Source: Euryodendron excelsum (Eukaryota; Streptophyta; Magnoliopsida; Ericales; Pentaphylacaceae). From it: a stretch of DNA of 64,000 nucleotides. Under the pieces are notes generated by a model, which saw only the letters and a program-made list of their open reading frames with translations, was not told the DNA's origin and did not search any database. Positions 46,050-58,937 of this stretch are shown piece by piece. The position numbers and the translations under genes were made by a program. Location of the stretch: assembly GCA_033060915.1 (NCBI GenBank), contig CM065394.1:14426001-14490000 (forward strand), given 5' to 3'. Within the stretch, counting starts at the first letter, position 1. Each line of letters opens with the position of its first letter.

Positions 46050-49000
46050 CTTTGATTAGACACATGAGTGTTGGAGAATGCAAAACTGTTTTCATATTAT
46101 CTTTTGATGTCTGTGTGCTACTTATTTATGTTCCTTGGTCTTTTTAGGGTTGTTTCTGTCGAATGAATTTTGACCTTGGTGCTTTTAATAGTCCATGTTT
46201 ACTTTGGTGATCTTATGATGTTTCTCGTGGAATTTTTTTTATTAACCTTTCTTAGTTGATATGCTATTAGATATGATAATGGTAGTTTTTGTTACGCATG
46301 TGTTATCCTTTATTTGGCATTAAATTAAATACCATGCTGAATTACAATCTGATGATCTTAAACTAGTTGTGCTTGTTGTTTATTGTACATGCTGATGTCA
46401 CTGAAGCTTTTACTAGCTGTTTGAGATATATTACACCATTTTGAGGCATGATATTTGACATGTAAGGAAGCTAATCACCCATTTGTTGCTCCTAGCATTA
46501 TGAGGAGTTCTAGTGTAACTTGGTTTTTCTTCATAGAAGCTCTTTGCTCAAAGGGGACAAATTTCTACATTAACACACTGTATCAATTGATGTATAATAA
46601 TTTACTTTGCAAAATGTTTTCATTATAAAATCTTATAAACTTTTAATGTGAAGATTATTGTTGTTCTCTTATTTTTGATGTTTGGCGGACACATTTCAAA
46701 AACATTATTTAGTTAAAGTAATTCATCAAAGGGTTGATGAGCATACAAAAAAGAATCTAAAAAACAAAACAGAATAGAAATAATGAGCATTTTTGCAGTT
46801 AGAAGAGGCAAGCCTTGGTTGCAGAGACTAGAGTTCATCTATTCTAGGAGGTTGGGATCTGATTTAAACGTGGGAAACAATAAAAAATAAATAGACCAAA
46901 GTATAAACGGCTTATGTACTTAGGTTCTTTTGTTTTTTCTTTGGTGAAGAAAGGATTTACTAGTCAATGTTATTCTCATTTTATAGGTCGCACCAAATAC
47001 GTAAATGAGGAAAATAATTTTTGGGAAATGTTTATTGCTAACAAATGGAATGTAACTTTGCCAAATTTTTCATATTTCTATAATCTGAAACTAGAGTCTT
47101 TGTTGAAGCCTTTGCTATCATTTTTCTTCAACTTGTACTGGCTGAAGGGGTTTTTTGGAATGCCATCACGGATGTCTGTTCTTTTAAGATGTCTGTTTTT
47201 TTGGCCTTATGTCAATAGGCATGTGCTGTGATCATGGAATTTTATTGTCAGGATGATTCTTCAAAATCATAACTTCTGAAAGAAGTTGAGGGTGTTGTAT
47301 TATTTTGATCTGCCACCCCATAACCCAGACCAATGGATTTTGGCAACTCAATGTTGTGATCACTTGGAGAATCATTTTTGTTCTTAACAGCTACCAGGCT
47401 ATGGATCCTTGCGCATTGTTCCATCGCTTGTCCATTGTGGCGATCTTAATGAGGTGAGAACTTCGGGTCACTAGAAACAGCCTGGAAACATTTTCATATC
47501 CTTTCTCTTTTCAGCAGTGTTACTGTTGGCTTGACCGTTGAGGTCAACTTATGAGTGAAGTGTGAAATTATTGTACAATTTTAGCTGTCATTTAAGTCAT
47601 GGGATAATGGTGCTTCATGTTTCGTCCTGCTAGAGGAAAAGTCATTTTTTTGATTTCTAGAGCTGCCTAGTTTCAGATCCTAGTGCTTTCTTGTGTTGCT
47701 CGCACCTTGCACGATCTCTAGGAGAGATATCCTTGGACTTCTTGGAAGCATCTTTTGGTCATTTCATCTCAAACTTCTATCCATTCTTGACTGGGAGAAG
47801 GAAAGTTGGGGGGAATGCCTTTCCTTTTTATGATGATAAGTTCTGTGTGTCTGCCCTATTTTATGTATACTTTTATAGTTGGTTTTGCTGTTTGTGGTGG
47901 ATTATGGTAAAAATCGTTCGAGTGAATCTCCTGCACAAGTAGTATGCCTTTCGTTGTGTCAGCCTTCGTGAGTTCAGCATGTGCAGTGCTAGGGAGTCCG
48001 GCAGATCTCTCGTTAATAATTGCAAGAAAAGGTGCAAATTGGTTGATATTTTCTGAGTGCTTGTGGGTTGTACCTGTCTTTTACGGTTAGCTATCTTTGA
48101 TAATTGTTGTTCAAGGTATGTTGTTGAAGCGACCTTGGAAATTGTGTATCTTTCATAAATGTTGTTCAAGGGACCTTGGAAATTGTATGGGGCATGGAGG
48201 CTTGGGACTCTTGGACATGACATGAAGTAATTTCATGGAAACTCTTAGACCAACTTCGACGCTCTTTAAATTTGGCCTGTTAATTATTAGTGTTTAAATT
48301 TGTTATTAACAGGTTAATTATTTTACTAGTTAAAATAGCTAACACTCTTAGCTTTTCAAATGTAGAGTCACTATTAAATTCTTTAAACTTTAAATAATAA
48401 TTTTTTTTTTAATTTTTTCTCTCTTATTTTTTTTTTTCTGTTTTCTTGGAGTGTGTAAAAAACAAGAATAATTTAAGAATAATTTATGAAGTAGGTAGTT
48501 AAAATAGAGAGTATTGCTGAGAATATATTGAAAAGTTGTTAGTTAAAATAGAGATTGTGATGTTTTTAGCATATTTTGGTTGCTGCCTACCTTCTGGGCT
48601 GCGCATTTTCTGTCCAATAATATGTCAAAAGCGTAGAACTCCTCTGCATATTTGTGTGCGTGTGCGTTCGCGTTCAGGACCTCTTAGTGGCGTTGGATTA
48701 GTTTTAGTCCTGATGCTTTAGTTTTGAGCTTGAAGTGGATGCGTGTCAGAACCATTAAAATTCTGGTGCAGCTGGCAAAATCCCGGGAAACGGTGGGCAT
48801 TTAGTCTTCTATGATATGGTTAAGACTGATTTGCATTTGAGAATGACCTTGCCTCCAGGTGCCTTTTCAGTCCTGAATCTTTCATAACTTGGATGAGAAA
48901 CTGGGCAAATCAGGGGCGCCGAATTGCGTCCCTCCAATTCATGTGTAATCTCCTCCATCTCCCAATTTCTCTTCTGGCTCCTTTGGCAAGGACTTCTCTG

Positions 49001-51679
49001 CGCAACATAAGGCTTCTCCATTCTCAAGCAATTAGGAGCATAGCAGGCTTCTTTATCCCTACGCAATTAGGAGCATTTTGGCAAATTCGTGAATTATTCA
49101 GTATTGAAATAATTTGGAATTCATGGTTACGGGGAAAACATTGATAGTAGTTTGGAAAATTTTAAGAAAATTAGGATTAGGAAAAAGAAAAATCAATATG
49201 TACAAAAAAAAAATGGAAATATATAAGTCATCGTTTTGTAATTTGAGAAATTCAGGAAAAATGTTTGCACTTATTCATAAAATCGGGAGATCCGTAAATA
49301 ATATGAATGTTAACGAAATACGATGAGGTGTCTGACTTGCTGGCCTTTCATGAGGGCCACCTTTTTGGTTTGATCTGGTCGGAACAATGTTTGCATTGTC
49401 TTCCCTCATGAACTTCATCGGTCTTCAGTTTGATTCTATGCACTGGCAAGCCTCCAAGATTTCAGTGGCATACCTTTTTGCAAGTTTAATACAAATCTGG
49501 GAGTAATTCTTCAAATTGTCAAAAACTATTTTATTTTCTTTTTTTTTTCAGAAGGGATAGTTAACAAGAATGGGAGTTAGTAGGGGTGGAAAGTAAATTA
49601 GCTAACTAAACTGTATAGAGCTAAAACGATAAGAGAAGTAGATATTATCTGTTTCAAGCATTACGCTATTGTCGCGAATTAAAACCTTTGACCTCGTCTA
49701 ACTTGAGTCAAGTCATAACAATTAGGCCAAAGGCCCTCGTCACTATTTTATTTCTATTTGTCCAAATTCTTTAATGTTTCAAGTTCCGGCCCAATTTCAA
49801 TTGAACTTTTTATCATTGGCTTACATTGGGTTTGGACTCAATTCCTTGAAAAAACTTTAATTTTGCCTTCTATATTTTATGTATATTCATTTCTATATTT
49901 AAATACAAATTCATAGGCATATATCTATTTATTTAAATAATTTTCAATTTGCTCTATATTATTTTTTTTTAAAAAACTAGATTTATAGTATTTAAAATAA
50001 ATAAAAAATACAATAATTAAAGTAGTCATTCCTTTACTTGATTAAAAAAGTTTTTATGTAATATTTCAATACTTCATGTATTATTTTACATTTTAATACA
50101 ATACTAAAATACATAATAACTAACTCTTTACTCAAATTAAAATTTAAAAAAATTAACTATTTGAGCTCGTGAATTTGATAATAATTTGCTCCTAATTACC
50201 TGAATTGAGGGCTGGAGCGTCTGTACACGTGATTGGAAAGATTTGGTTATGTAGGGGTTGACCTTTATAGCGACAATGAGTAAACATAAAGTAGACAAAA
50301 CTTGTTCGTTATTATATTGATTGTCATAGTTTTATTACCCATTTTAAAGTTTTTAAAATTTTCAGAAGTGAAACTAAAACACTAGGATTGCTTGCCAATT
50401 TTAATGGTTCCAAGTTCTAAAAGATGAGAAAAATATTCCACATTGTTTTTCAAAAATGGACTATTTCCCGAGAATTTCTTGAGGACAACTTTTTATAAGA
50501 CTGTTAAGTGTTTTTTATTTTATTTTTTATATGTTATTTTTATCATTCATGTTTTAGAAAAATTTCTCATAAACAAAATAAACTAATCTTTAATACTTTT
50601 GGCAAGGTGTTTCTTTATGCTCGGACACAGTGGCGCAGTCAAGAATTTAGATGAGGGGCAATTGATAATTGGTAAATATAGTTCATAAACTTATTCCACA
50701 TGCCAAAAACGGAACAAACAAATTACAATTTACTTGAAAGAAATTTTTTCGACATGCCAAAAAACAAAAACAAACAAATCACAATTTACATGAAAGAAAT
50801 TTTTGGTAATTCAGTTTTGCCTACTATCAGAAAATGCTAATGAAACTAGAAAAAAAATTGTAAGAAACTGATTTAGTTCAAAAACAGCCCTCAAATGTTG
50901 ATAAAACAAAAATATAATCAATTTACTTTGAACAAGGAAAAGAACCACAACATTTAGGCTATTTGCAAAATGTAGAAAAACTTAAGGAAGTGGTTAAATA
51001 TATGTTTTGCTAGAAAATACCTAAAAATTAGTTTCTAGCAAATTTCAATGCAAAATTTTTTGTTCCTCTATTTTTTCTCTCCCTTTATTTTTGTTAATTT
51101 TCTTTACCTTACCAGACAAATTTCAATCTTGTGATCCACTGTTTTATGATCATCAAATTGGTAAATACTAGTTTATATTTCTTGATTACTCTCCATTTAA
51201 CGTTAAATAGCAGGAAAATTTCCTAAATGATTGAAGTTAAAGACTTTAAAATCATCAATTGTATATTTCTAATCCAAGTTTTGGAGTAATAAGACTCTAG
51301 CATATGTTATAAGAGAGCCATAAGGAGTTTTTAGAAAATAGTCAACTTCTTACTTATGCTTCAAGTATTATGATAGATGTAGAATTACATTGATATCAAA
51401 CTATGTATATATCTTACCTAAACAAAACATAAGAAGTAATTTTTTTCAAATTTTTAGGGAGAGCAATTTTCCCCTCTCGAACACCTGGCATGTGCTAATA
51501 AGTTGCAATACAGATGTAATCCAATAATATTGTAGTTGATTTTGCCTCTGGATTTCAAGTTTTATTTTTTAAAATGTTTTTATAGTTGTATCGCCTTTCA
51601 AACTTGACTCCGAGTTGGTTTTACAAAACTTTAGAACTTTTTTGGTGACAAATAATCCAATTTTTGATAATGATTAAAG
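46050..51679. other. CCT4 3' flank and intergenic region
   Basis: The first about 200 bp are probably 3' UTR (T-rich, no clear AATAAA). Beyond that the sequence is AT-rich with scattered short ORFs (for example 46914-47231, 47691-47942, 48893-49144) that lack recognisable domains or codon bias. A degenerate duplicated segment lies at 50698-50808. I see no RNA gene and no confident transposon here. Confidence 0.5.
50698..50808. repeat. Direct duplication of about 55 bp
   Basis: 'acatgccaaaaa-...-aacaaacaaat-acaatttac-tgaaagaaattttt' occurs twice back to back with a few differences. Confidence 0.8.
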
Positions 51680-52400
51680 GAATTGTCTTTCTCACAATAC
51701 GTTTTTACTCGTGAGACAAAAACTAGTGGCTTACATTTATATCCTAGGGATGATGGTTTCCCGACCAGACCGGAGACGTATTATCTGTCGACCAACATTG
51801 ACCAGACCACGTCTTTCTCACGTCATCTGACCTTTGCCCGACCAGGTCCCCCAACGGTTCATCCTCGACCTCCCGAGCATAATGGACTCTCAGAAGGGCA
51901 TTCCGATCTGGTCGGCCCCCGACTGCATCAATAGGGCCCACACCTAACACCGGACCTAGCATACACTAGGGGCGTGGGCGTGGCGCGTACCAGTAACAAT
52001 CGCCATGCCTTTGATATCGTTCTGACACACGCCACCTTGGAGTGCAGAGAAGACCCTTTTTAAGTGCCCTGTCACAGCTCTGATCCCCCAACGAGAGGCC
52101 GCCATGTGGAGAGACCTCCCACTACCCCTATGCAGGCACACAAGGCTAGACAGCCAATCTCTCCAAGTACGCTAAGACACAACTCAAAAGAAAATCGTAA
52201 GACGATTTTTCCTCTCTATCAACTTCATCCCTTGGAATCTAACTTGAAAACTGGAGGGCCTTTAGCTGCACCAAAGTGGTGGGTTTAGTGCAAGAGATCA
52301 CCGACCAGCTAGTAGAGAGTTCATCCTAGACCTGGGGGCAAGACACCATGAGTTTGCTGCATTATCATATACTTATTCGGGTCTCACTATGTTATGCCTA
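51680..52400 (+). mobile_element. Probable Tat-type LTR remnant
   Basis: A GC-rich island within AT-rich surroundings. Near its end 'ctaacttgaaaactggagggcctttagctgcaccaaa' resembles the TGACTTGAGCATCGGAGGG-type wording near the ends of Tat/Retand LTRs, and the 'cgaccag' word recurs (51774, 51792, 51839). Boundaries and TSD not determined. Confidence 0.35.
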
Positions 52401-52829
52401 GAAGTAAGAAAATTTGGTGAGAAGACAAAATTTGTATAGTATCAATAGTATAAAATCAACTGGGATGGCTTCCATTCAAAGCGCTTGGTGAAGCTATCCA
52501 TCTTAGCTTTCTTTTTGAAATTTGAAAAGGAGCAAGTAGTAATTAGGTTTACATGTTGGGATGTTAAGCTTAGATCATACAGTTAAAAAAATCGAGTAAA
52601 AAGGTAGTAATCATGTATTTATATATTATTTCTGTTATGACTTTTTTTTTTCATGTATTTGATGGGTTTTTCACTCTAATTTTAAGGATGAGTAGTTGGG
52701 AAAAAAATCTAGTTAGTAGGATTGACTTTCAGTACTCGTTTTATTAAATTGTGACATGTGAACTCTTGAGGCATTGGATTCCATCATTCTCTAGTGAAGA
52801 AAGAAGCTCCCAACATCATCTTCTTGATT

Positions 52830-53296
52830 CTCAAGAGGTTAGCCACTCAATCATCATTACCTTGGATTTGTGGGGGTATTATAATGAAATTCTGAAGATT
52901 GACGAAAAGAGTGGGAAGTTGGAAAGAAGCAGAGCAAAAATTGATGATTTTTGCTGCACTATTGATCATTGTAATCTTCAAGGTATGGGATACAGAGGCA
53001 CTAACTTTACATAGTGTAGTCATCGAAGCGGAATTCACAATGTTCGGGAGAGGTTGGATAGAATGATGGAAACTTTAGATTGGTGACTGTCTTTTCCAGC
53101 TACTATTGTTCATCATTTCGTATGTTTTCATCAGATCATCTCCCTTTGTCTCTTGAAGCTACTGTTCTAAATGTCGAATAAGGAGGAAAAATAAATTGTT
53201 CAGATTTGAAGCTACGTGGCTTTGGTCCGAAGACTGTGAAGAGATTATTTCATCAGCTTGGAGCATTAGTTCATGGATGCTGACTCGATTGGCACA
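52830..53296 (+). pseudogene. LINE (L1-type) endonuclease fragment
   Basis: Readable as GYYNEILKIDEKSGK...CCTIDHCNLQGMGYRGTNFTW, then CSHRSGIHNVRERLDRMMETLDW, then RRKNKLFRFEATWLWSEDCEE in shifting frames. This is the endonuclease-domain pattern of plant L1 elements (GDFNEI, L-D-GF-G-FTW-RERLDR, the FRFE-W that follows). One frame is closed by a TAG at 53015. The reading is cut at 53296 by the SIRE element. 52401-52829 upstream is AT-rich without clear features. Confidence 0.7.
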
Positions 53297-55132
53297 TGTT
53301 GGTCCAATAGGCAACCCAAGAAGGGGGGTGAATTGGGTTTTTCGAATATTAATACAAGTTAGGATTAATTAAAATTAATCTAAACAATATAGCAGTGGTT
53401 AATCTATGTGCAAAGCAATGCTATCAATAGAAGTAAAGAAAACAGAGCAATAGAATAGAGACACAGATTTACCGAGGTTCAACCATAAACTGTGGTCTAC
53501 GTCCTCACCCCAATACCTCCTTGAAATCTTCTTCCACTATGTAATCACCTATTACAAGATGGGCTGCTGATTGGCAAAGTGCTCAGCTCACTCTACAAAA
53601 AACTCCTTACCGAGCTCTTCAATTCTCAAGTGGTTTTGTCCAAGCTCCACTCAAACTTTATAAGAGTTTTGCTTTCACAAAAGAACTCTCTAAACTCTCA
53701 ATTACAAGTGTATAGAATTATACAACTCACTCTCTACTAAGAGTAGATTTTACATTCAAAGCTCACTCAAGAATAAAACAGGAAGAATGTTCAGGAATAT
53801 CAGGTTAATCTGTGATTCTTGCCTCTTGTTGTTTCTTCCTCTTAATTCTTATATATAAATGCAGTTGGAGGCTAGTATATATATCCTTGCATTGATTCCA
53901 TCTGTTGGAGGTGGTTGGGTATCATTAATGCACGTCCAATCCGTTATAACGTTAAGAAAAATAGCCATTATAACAGAAGGAGTCGGCTCTAGGTCTGTAG
54001 AGTCGACACTTCCTGCTTCTGCATTTACTAGACGATGTTCACTGAGTTCATGAGTCCCCTCTTCATGTTGATGAGGCGACTCCTTGTTCATCTGTCTTCT
54101 TCATCTTAGGCTTCTGCTGTCATGAGGCGACACTTCTGCTTCAGGTGTCCACTCATTGATCATTTAAACTTTAAGCCTTTTTACTTCTGCTAGCAAGAGG
54201 CGACACTTCTGCTTCAGGTGTCCGCTCATTGATCATTTAAACTTCAAGCCTTTTTTACTTCTGCTAGCAAGAGGTGACACTTCGCCTTCATGTGTCCGCT
54301 CATTGATCATGTCGTCTTCAAGCTTTTGCGTCTGACACCATGAGGCAATTCTTCATTATAATGTGTCCACTCATTGCCTACTTGGTCTCCAAGCTTTTTG
54401 CTTCTGTGTTCAAGAGGCGACACATCATTTCCATGAGTCCCCTCATTGTTCAATTTGTCTCCAAACCTTTTTGCTTCTGTGTGCAAGAGGCAACACCTCA
54501 TTTCCATGAGTCCCCTCTTTGTTCAATTTGTCTCCAGACCATTTTGCTTCTGTGTAAATGAGTCGACCGAGCACGCTATCATGATTGGGTTGTCAGTGCC
54601 CCCACTAGCGTGGCAGGTGAGCGAGAATGATAGGCACCGTCCCATAAGGTCTGCTCGGGGTATGGCCAGCTCGATCATGCTCGACATGGTCGTGCTCAGT
54701 AGGTTGTGCTCAACAGGTCGTGCTCGCTAGGTCTTGCTCAACTATGGTTTGCTCGGTCATGGTCACGGTCGGCCATGGTCTGCTCAGTCGTGGTCGGCCA
54801 TGGTCGTGGTCGGCCATTGTCTGCTCGGTTATGGTCACGGTCGGCCATAGTCTGTTCAGTCGTGGTCAGCCATGGTCATGGTAGGCCATTGTCTGCTCAG
54901 TCGTGCTCTCTGCTCGGCAGTGCTTGGCATGGTCATGCTCGGCCATTGTCTGCTCGGTTGTGCATTCTTCTTGACATGTATTAGACTTAAGATTCAACTT
55001 TAAGTCTAAAGTATGAACTTTGTTAATCTGCACACTAAGTATATTCATTAGTAATATACACAAGGTTTAGTTATCATCAAAATCAACATGGGAATTAACC
55101 TTGAGTCAACAAGGATCAACCTTCACTCAACA
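53297..55132 (-). mobile_element. 3' LTR of the SIRE-like element
   Basis: 1836 bp; on minus it starts TGTTGAGTGAAGG at 55132 and ends CTATTGGACCAACA at 53297. It has a TATA-like TTATATATAA (53849-53858) and two arrays of degenerate internal repeats (54060-54560 and 54730-54960). Confidence 0.9.
54060..54560. repeat. Degenerate tandem repeat in SIRE U3
   Basis: About six units of roughly 70-80 bp containing 'gaggcgacacttctgcttcaggtgtcc', 'ctcattgatca' and 'caagcttttt-cttctg'. The same array occurs in the other LTR (about 63005-63510). Confidence 0.8.
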
Positions 55133-55134
55133 AT

Positions 55135-55146
55135 CTCTCCCTTTTT
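55135..55146 (-). other. Polypurine tract of the SIRE-like element
   Basis: The minus strand reads CATCATCAAAAAGGGAGAG and then AT before the LTR start TGTTGAG, as expected for a copia PPT. Confidence 0.75.
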
Positions 55147-55965
55147 GATGATGACAAAACCTTTGCAAAATAAGTTTGAATGAAATGAATAAAGTTGAAT
55201 AATATCAATGAGAAAACTCCCCCTTTGTTTTGTAATTAAACAAATGATGCTTAAAGAATAAAGGCATTTCAAAAACAGTTTCAGAGAGTTTTTGTCAATC
55301 AAATCAAAGACATTTTGAGATAAGAGATTCATGTTACTCCTCCTGAGAACATGCTCTATTTATGTCAAAATGTACTCATTTTATGTCATTTTCATTTAAT
55401 GTCAATGCAATAAGCAATTCATGTTTATTTTAGTAAAATCCATTTCTTATCCAATTCAGGTTTTCCAATAAAAAAATATTTCTCCCCATAAGTCATGTTA
55501 TTCCAATTCAAAGAAATGTTTTACTTATTTTTTCAACAAACATGTATTGTATTCTTCTCTCCCTTTTTGAATTTACACTCCATTTATCTTTTTTAATGCA
55601 AGTTTGCATTAATTTTGCCACCATACTTACAAACTTGTTTAATGCAATTCTTCTCCCCCTTTTTGTCAATTCATCAAAAAAAGAAATAGAATGAGAATGA
55701 TATCGAATAAGTGACAAGAATAGATAGGTACAATAGCCAAAAAAAAAAAAAATGTAAAGAACAGAATATATTGTTGAAACAGAGAATCAATCAAACAAGC
55801 AAGCTATCAGAGCAAAAGATTGTACAATTATCATGTTCATAAAAATTATGCAACAAAAGACATGTTATAATAGGGCCATGAGGAAAACAGATGTGATGAA
55901 GTGAGCGGAAGTATGAGGTGAGGAAAGGTGATAGGTGAGGATAAATAGGATTAAAGAAGGATAGT

Positions 55966-57267
55966 CTAGTGAGCTTCAGATTTAGTGGCCGAAGAGTCCT
56001 GTTCCCTAGCTTCTTCCCCTTCCTGTGCTTGCTCTTCTTCCTCATTAGCTTCTTCTTCCTCTTCTTCTTCTTCTGTAAATGTTCCTTTCTTATTTCTCAA
56101 ACTTTGAATCTCCTTTTTGAGTTCTCTCATTTTTCTTTCAAAAATCATCATCATTGTGTTTGCAATATCAGCTTTGTGATGTAATTTATCCAGAGACTCC
56201 ATAACTTGAGTCATAAAAGAATTCAGATCCCCTGTGCTTTCTTGTGATTTGAGACTTAGTAATCTTCTTGTGCTTCTCTACCTCGAGGTGCTTCCAGATG
56301 GGGTTTTTCCTTTTGAAGTACTTTCTCCTTCAGTTTTCTTGGGAATCCATTTGTCATTCTTTAGCATGTACCCCATTCTTTTGAGTGTTCTCTCATTATA
56401 CTCATCACTAATGGCTTTGGGAATTATCTTCTTCTCATTTTTCAGATCAATACCAAAATGCTTGAAAACCTTTATCAAGAAGATTCCATATGACAGAGTG
56501 GCTTTGGAGATAGTGGCCTTATATATGTGATCCAAAATAAATAGAGGCAAATCTATTCTTGTATCAGTTATGTAAGCCTATAGAAAGAACAACTCCTTTT
56601 CTGAAACATAATCATATTTCCTAGTTTTAGGAGTGAATATAGTGCAGATAAAGTGATGGACAAGCCTTAATTCAAGAGGTAGATCAATAGCAAGAGGCTG
56701 TACATTTTCATCCATGTCTTTTCCATAAAGGACTTTTAATTGGTCTTTTTTGGAGACACTATCTCTATAGACTTCTCCACCAATTCTGATTCCAAGAATA
56801 TTTCTAATTGCTTCTCTATCCAAATTGATGGTAATCCCTTTAACATAACTTTTGATAGACACTTCTCCAGATTCCCTTTTAGCATTTGAATAGAAATGAG
56901 TTACCAAATCAGGGTAAACATCATCCCTGAGTGTTGTCACATATTTCCACCCTAGGTTTTCAAATTTTGTACTAAATTTGAACTTGTGAAGATCAAAGAA
57001 TTTATAGTCTATCCATCTTCCATTGAATACTTTTTGAAGAGAGAAGGTCAAATTATACCTTTCCTGGGCCTTGCCCTCACTAAAATATAGTTCATTCCAT
57101 TCCAGAACTGCTGAGGATGAAGCTTCTCCAGTTTTACTCTTCTTGTGCTTATCCTTGTCTTTGTTAGACCCTCCTTTGAATTTTCTCCTTGGCTTTGTTG
57201 AAGCTGGGGTAGGTACTACCACTAGGGCTTTGGACATCTTTTTTGGTTTAGAGGTTTTGGGAGCCAT
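55966..57267 (-). pseudogene. Third ORF downstream of pol: putative plant transposon protein-like, two internal TAGs
   Basis: The ATG at 57267 (MAPKTSKPKKMSK) lies in a frame that stays consistent to 55966, about 433 codons, except for TAG codons at 56580-56578 and 56280-56278. Order: basic N-terminus rich in Lys/Pro; a conserved-looking core (FNGRWIDYKFFDLHKF, LGWKYVTTLRDDVYPDLV, HFYSNA, SYVKGITINLD, ILGIRIGGEVY) resembling the 'putative plant transposon protein' family (PF20167). Then a segment after the first TAG (RIDLPLFILDHIYKA) typical of the same family, a coiled coil (MESLDKLHHKADIANTMMMI) and a Glu-rich tail (56060-55990). It is in the position of the env-like ORF of SIRE elements, but I see no signal peptide or transmembrane segment. 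Confidence 0.6.
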
Positions 57268-57583
57268 TGTAGGAGAAGTGAAGGTTGAGAGAGAGAAAGA
57301 TAGGATCAATTAGGGTTTATAGAAAGATTGAGATGAAGGTCCGCGAAGGTTGAGAGTGACGGTTGGTTTTGGTGTGAATAGAGGAGCGGGAGAGAAAAAG
57401 AGTGAGAGTGGATGAATAAGAGGGAAATTTCGAATGTTTGTAAAGTGGGCTTCATCAAAGTATATAGGTCTGAAGCATGAGGTGACTCATGAACTAAATG
57501 AGGTGAACACATGCCTTGTTAATAATATGATTTGAGTCTACTGATGTGATGAGGTGACTCTATGAAATAAAGTGTTAACTCTT

Positions 57584-58062
57584 TCACACATGATCACGTA
57601 TAAAGTGATATCTGATTTCAATATGTTTTGTGTGAGAGTGTTGAATAGGATTTTTAGTCAAGTTTATTGCACTAGTATTATCACACTTGATAAGAATATG
57701 ATCAAACAAGATTCCATAATCTTCTAATTGTTGTTTGATCCACAACACTTGTGCACAACAACTCCCAACTGCTACATATTCAGCCTCAGCTGTGGAGAGA
57801 GCAACTAAGTTTTGTTTCTTGCTAAACCAAGATACAATCATATTGCCTAGGAGTTGGCAAGAGCCACTTGTACTCTTCCTATCAACTCTACTCCCTGCAT
57901 AGTCAGCGTCAGTGTAAGCATTTAGATTAAAACAAGAATTTCTTGGATACCATAATCCAAGGTTTGGTGTATGCTTTAGATAACGAAAAATCCTTTTTAC
58001 AGCAATCACATGAGATTCTTTAGGATTAGATTGAAAGCGAGCACATAAGCAAACACTAACAT
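57584..58062 (-). pseudogene. Copia RNase H domain
   Basis: IAVKRIFRYLKHTPNLGL, AYTDADYAGSRVDRKSTSG (metal-binding Asp in TDADYAG), LSTAEAEYVA and the end LIKCDNTSAINL-KNPIQHSHTKHIEIRYHFIRD are the standard C-terminal end of a copia pol. A one-base deletion near 58058-58065 puts it out of frame with RT. It would degrade RNA in RNA-DNA hybrids during reverse transcription. Confidence 0.85.
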
Positions 58063-58937
58063 TATGTTAGGTCTACTGGCAGTTAGATATAATAGAGAGC
58101 CTATCATGCTTCTATAAAGCTTAGTATCTACTGACTTACCTATCTCATCGCCATCCAATTTTGTTGTAGTACTCATTGGAGTACTTATAGGCTTTGCATC
58201 TTCCATGCCAAACTTTTTGACTAAGTCCTTGATGTATTTGGCTTGGTTGATAAAGATGCCTTCCTTTGATTGCTTGATTTGAAGTCCGAAAAAGTAGTTA
58301 AGCTCTCCCATCACGCTCATCTCGAATTCTCCCTGTATACACTTAGCAAATTCTTTGCAAAGCAATTCATTAGTAGTATCGAATATAATATCATCAACAT
58401 AAATTTGTACTACAAGCATATCACTATTTTTGATTTTAATGAAAAGAGTTGTGTCTATTTTTCCTCTAGAAAAATCTTTTTCAATTAAAAACTTACTTAA
58501 TCTTTCATACCAAGCCCTTGGGGCTTGCTTCAAACCATACAAAGCTTTTGTTAGTTTAAAAACATGGTCAAGAAGTTTTGGATCTTCAAAACCAGGTGGT
58601 TGTTCAACAAAAACTTCTTCAGTGATAAAGCCATTTAGAAAAGCACTTTTCACATCCATTTGATATAATTTAAAGTCTTTAAAACAAGCAAATGCAAGTA
58701 ATAATCTAATGGCTTCTAGTCTAGCTACAGGAGCATAAGTTTCATCAAAATTAATGCCTTCCTCTTGACTATAGCCTTGAGCAACAAATCTAGCCTTGTT
58801 CCTCACTACAATTCCAGATTCATCCATTTTATTTCTAAATACCCATTTAGTTCCAATAATTGGATGATCATTAGGTCTAGGAACAAGGTGTCATACTTCA
58901 TTCCTTTCAAATTGATTTAATTCCTCTTGCATTGCAT
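58063..58937 (-). pseudogene. Copia reverse transcriptase domain
   Basis: [55 protein letters not shown] and the catalytic YVDD ([10 protein letters not shown]) are all present in an open frame 58827-58066. Upstream, between 58938 and 58828, the frame is closed by a TAG (about 58942) and a TGA (about 58891, at the position usually held by Trp). The catalytic core looks preserved but cannot be made as part of a polyprotein. Confidence 0.9.

Noticed and set aside
44478..46063. Several antisense open frames across CCT4
   Set aside because: Shadows of a GC-rich coding region; the sense frame has full family motifs.
46914..47231. 105-codon plus-strand reading downstream of CCT4
   Set aside because: No family resemblance and ordinary AT-rich composition; no sign of a gene start.
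49660..49740. tRNA-like or SINE-like fragment ('ttgacctcgtctaacttgagtcaagtc')
   Set aside because: No complete A and B boxes, cloverleaf or poly(A) tail could be made out.
54706..54984. Repeat-rich 92-codon frame (SARLWSRSAMVCS) in the SIRE LTR
   Set aside because: It is the translation of a degenerate tandem repeat and is on the strand opposite to the element.
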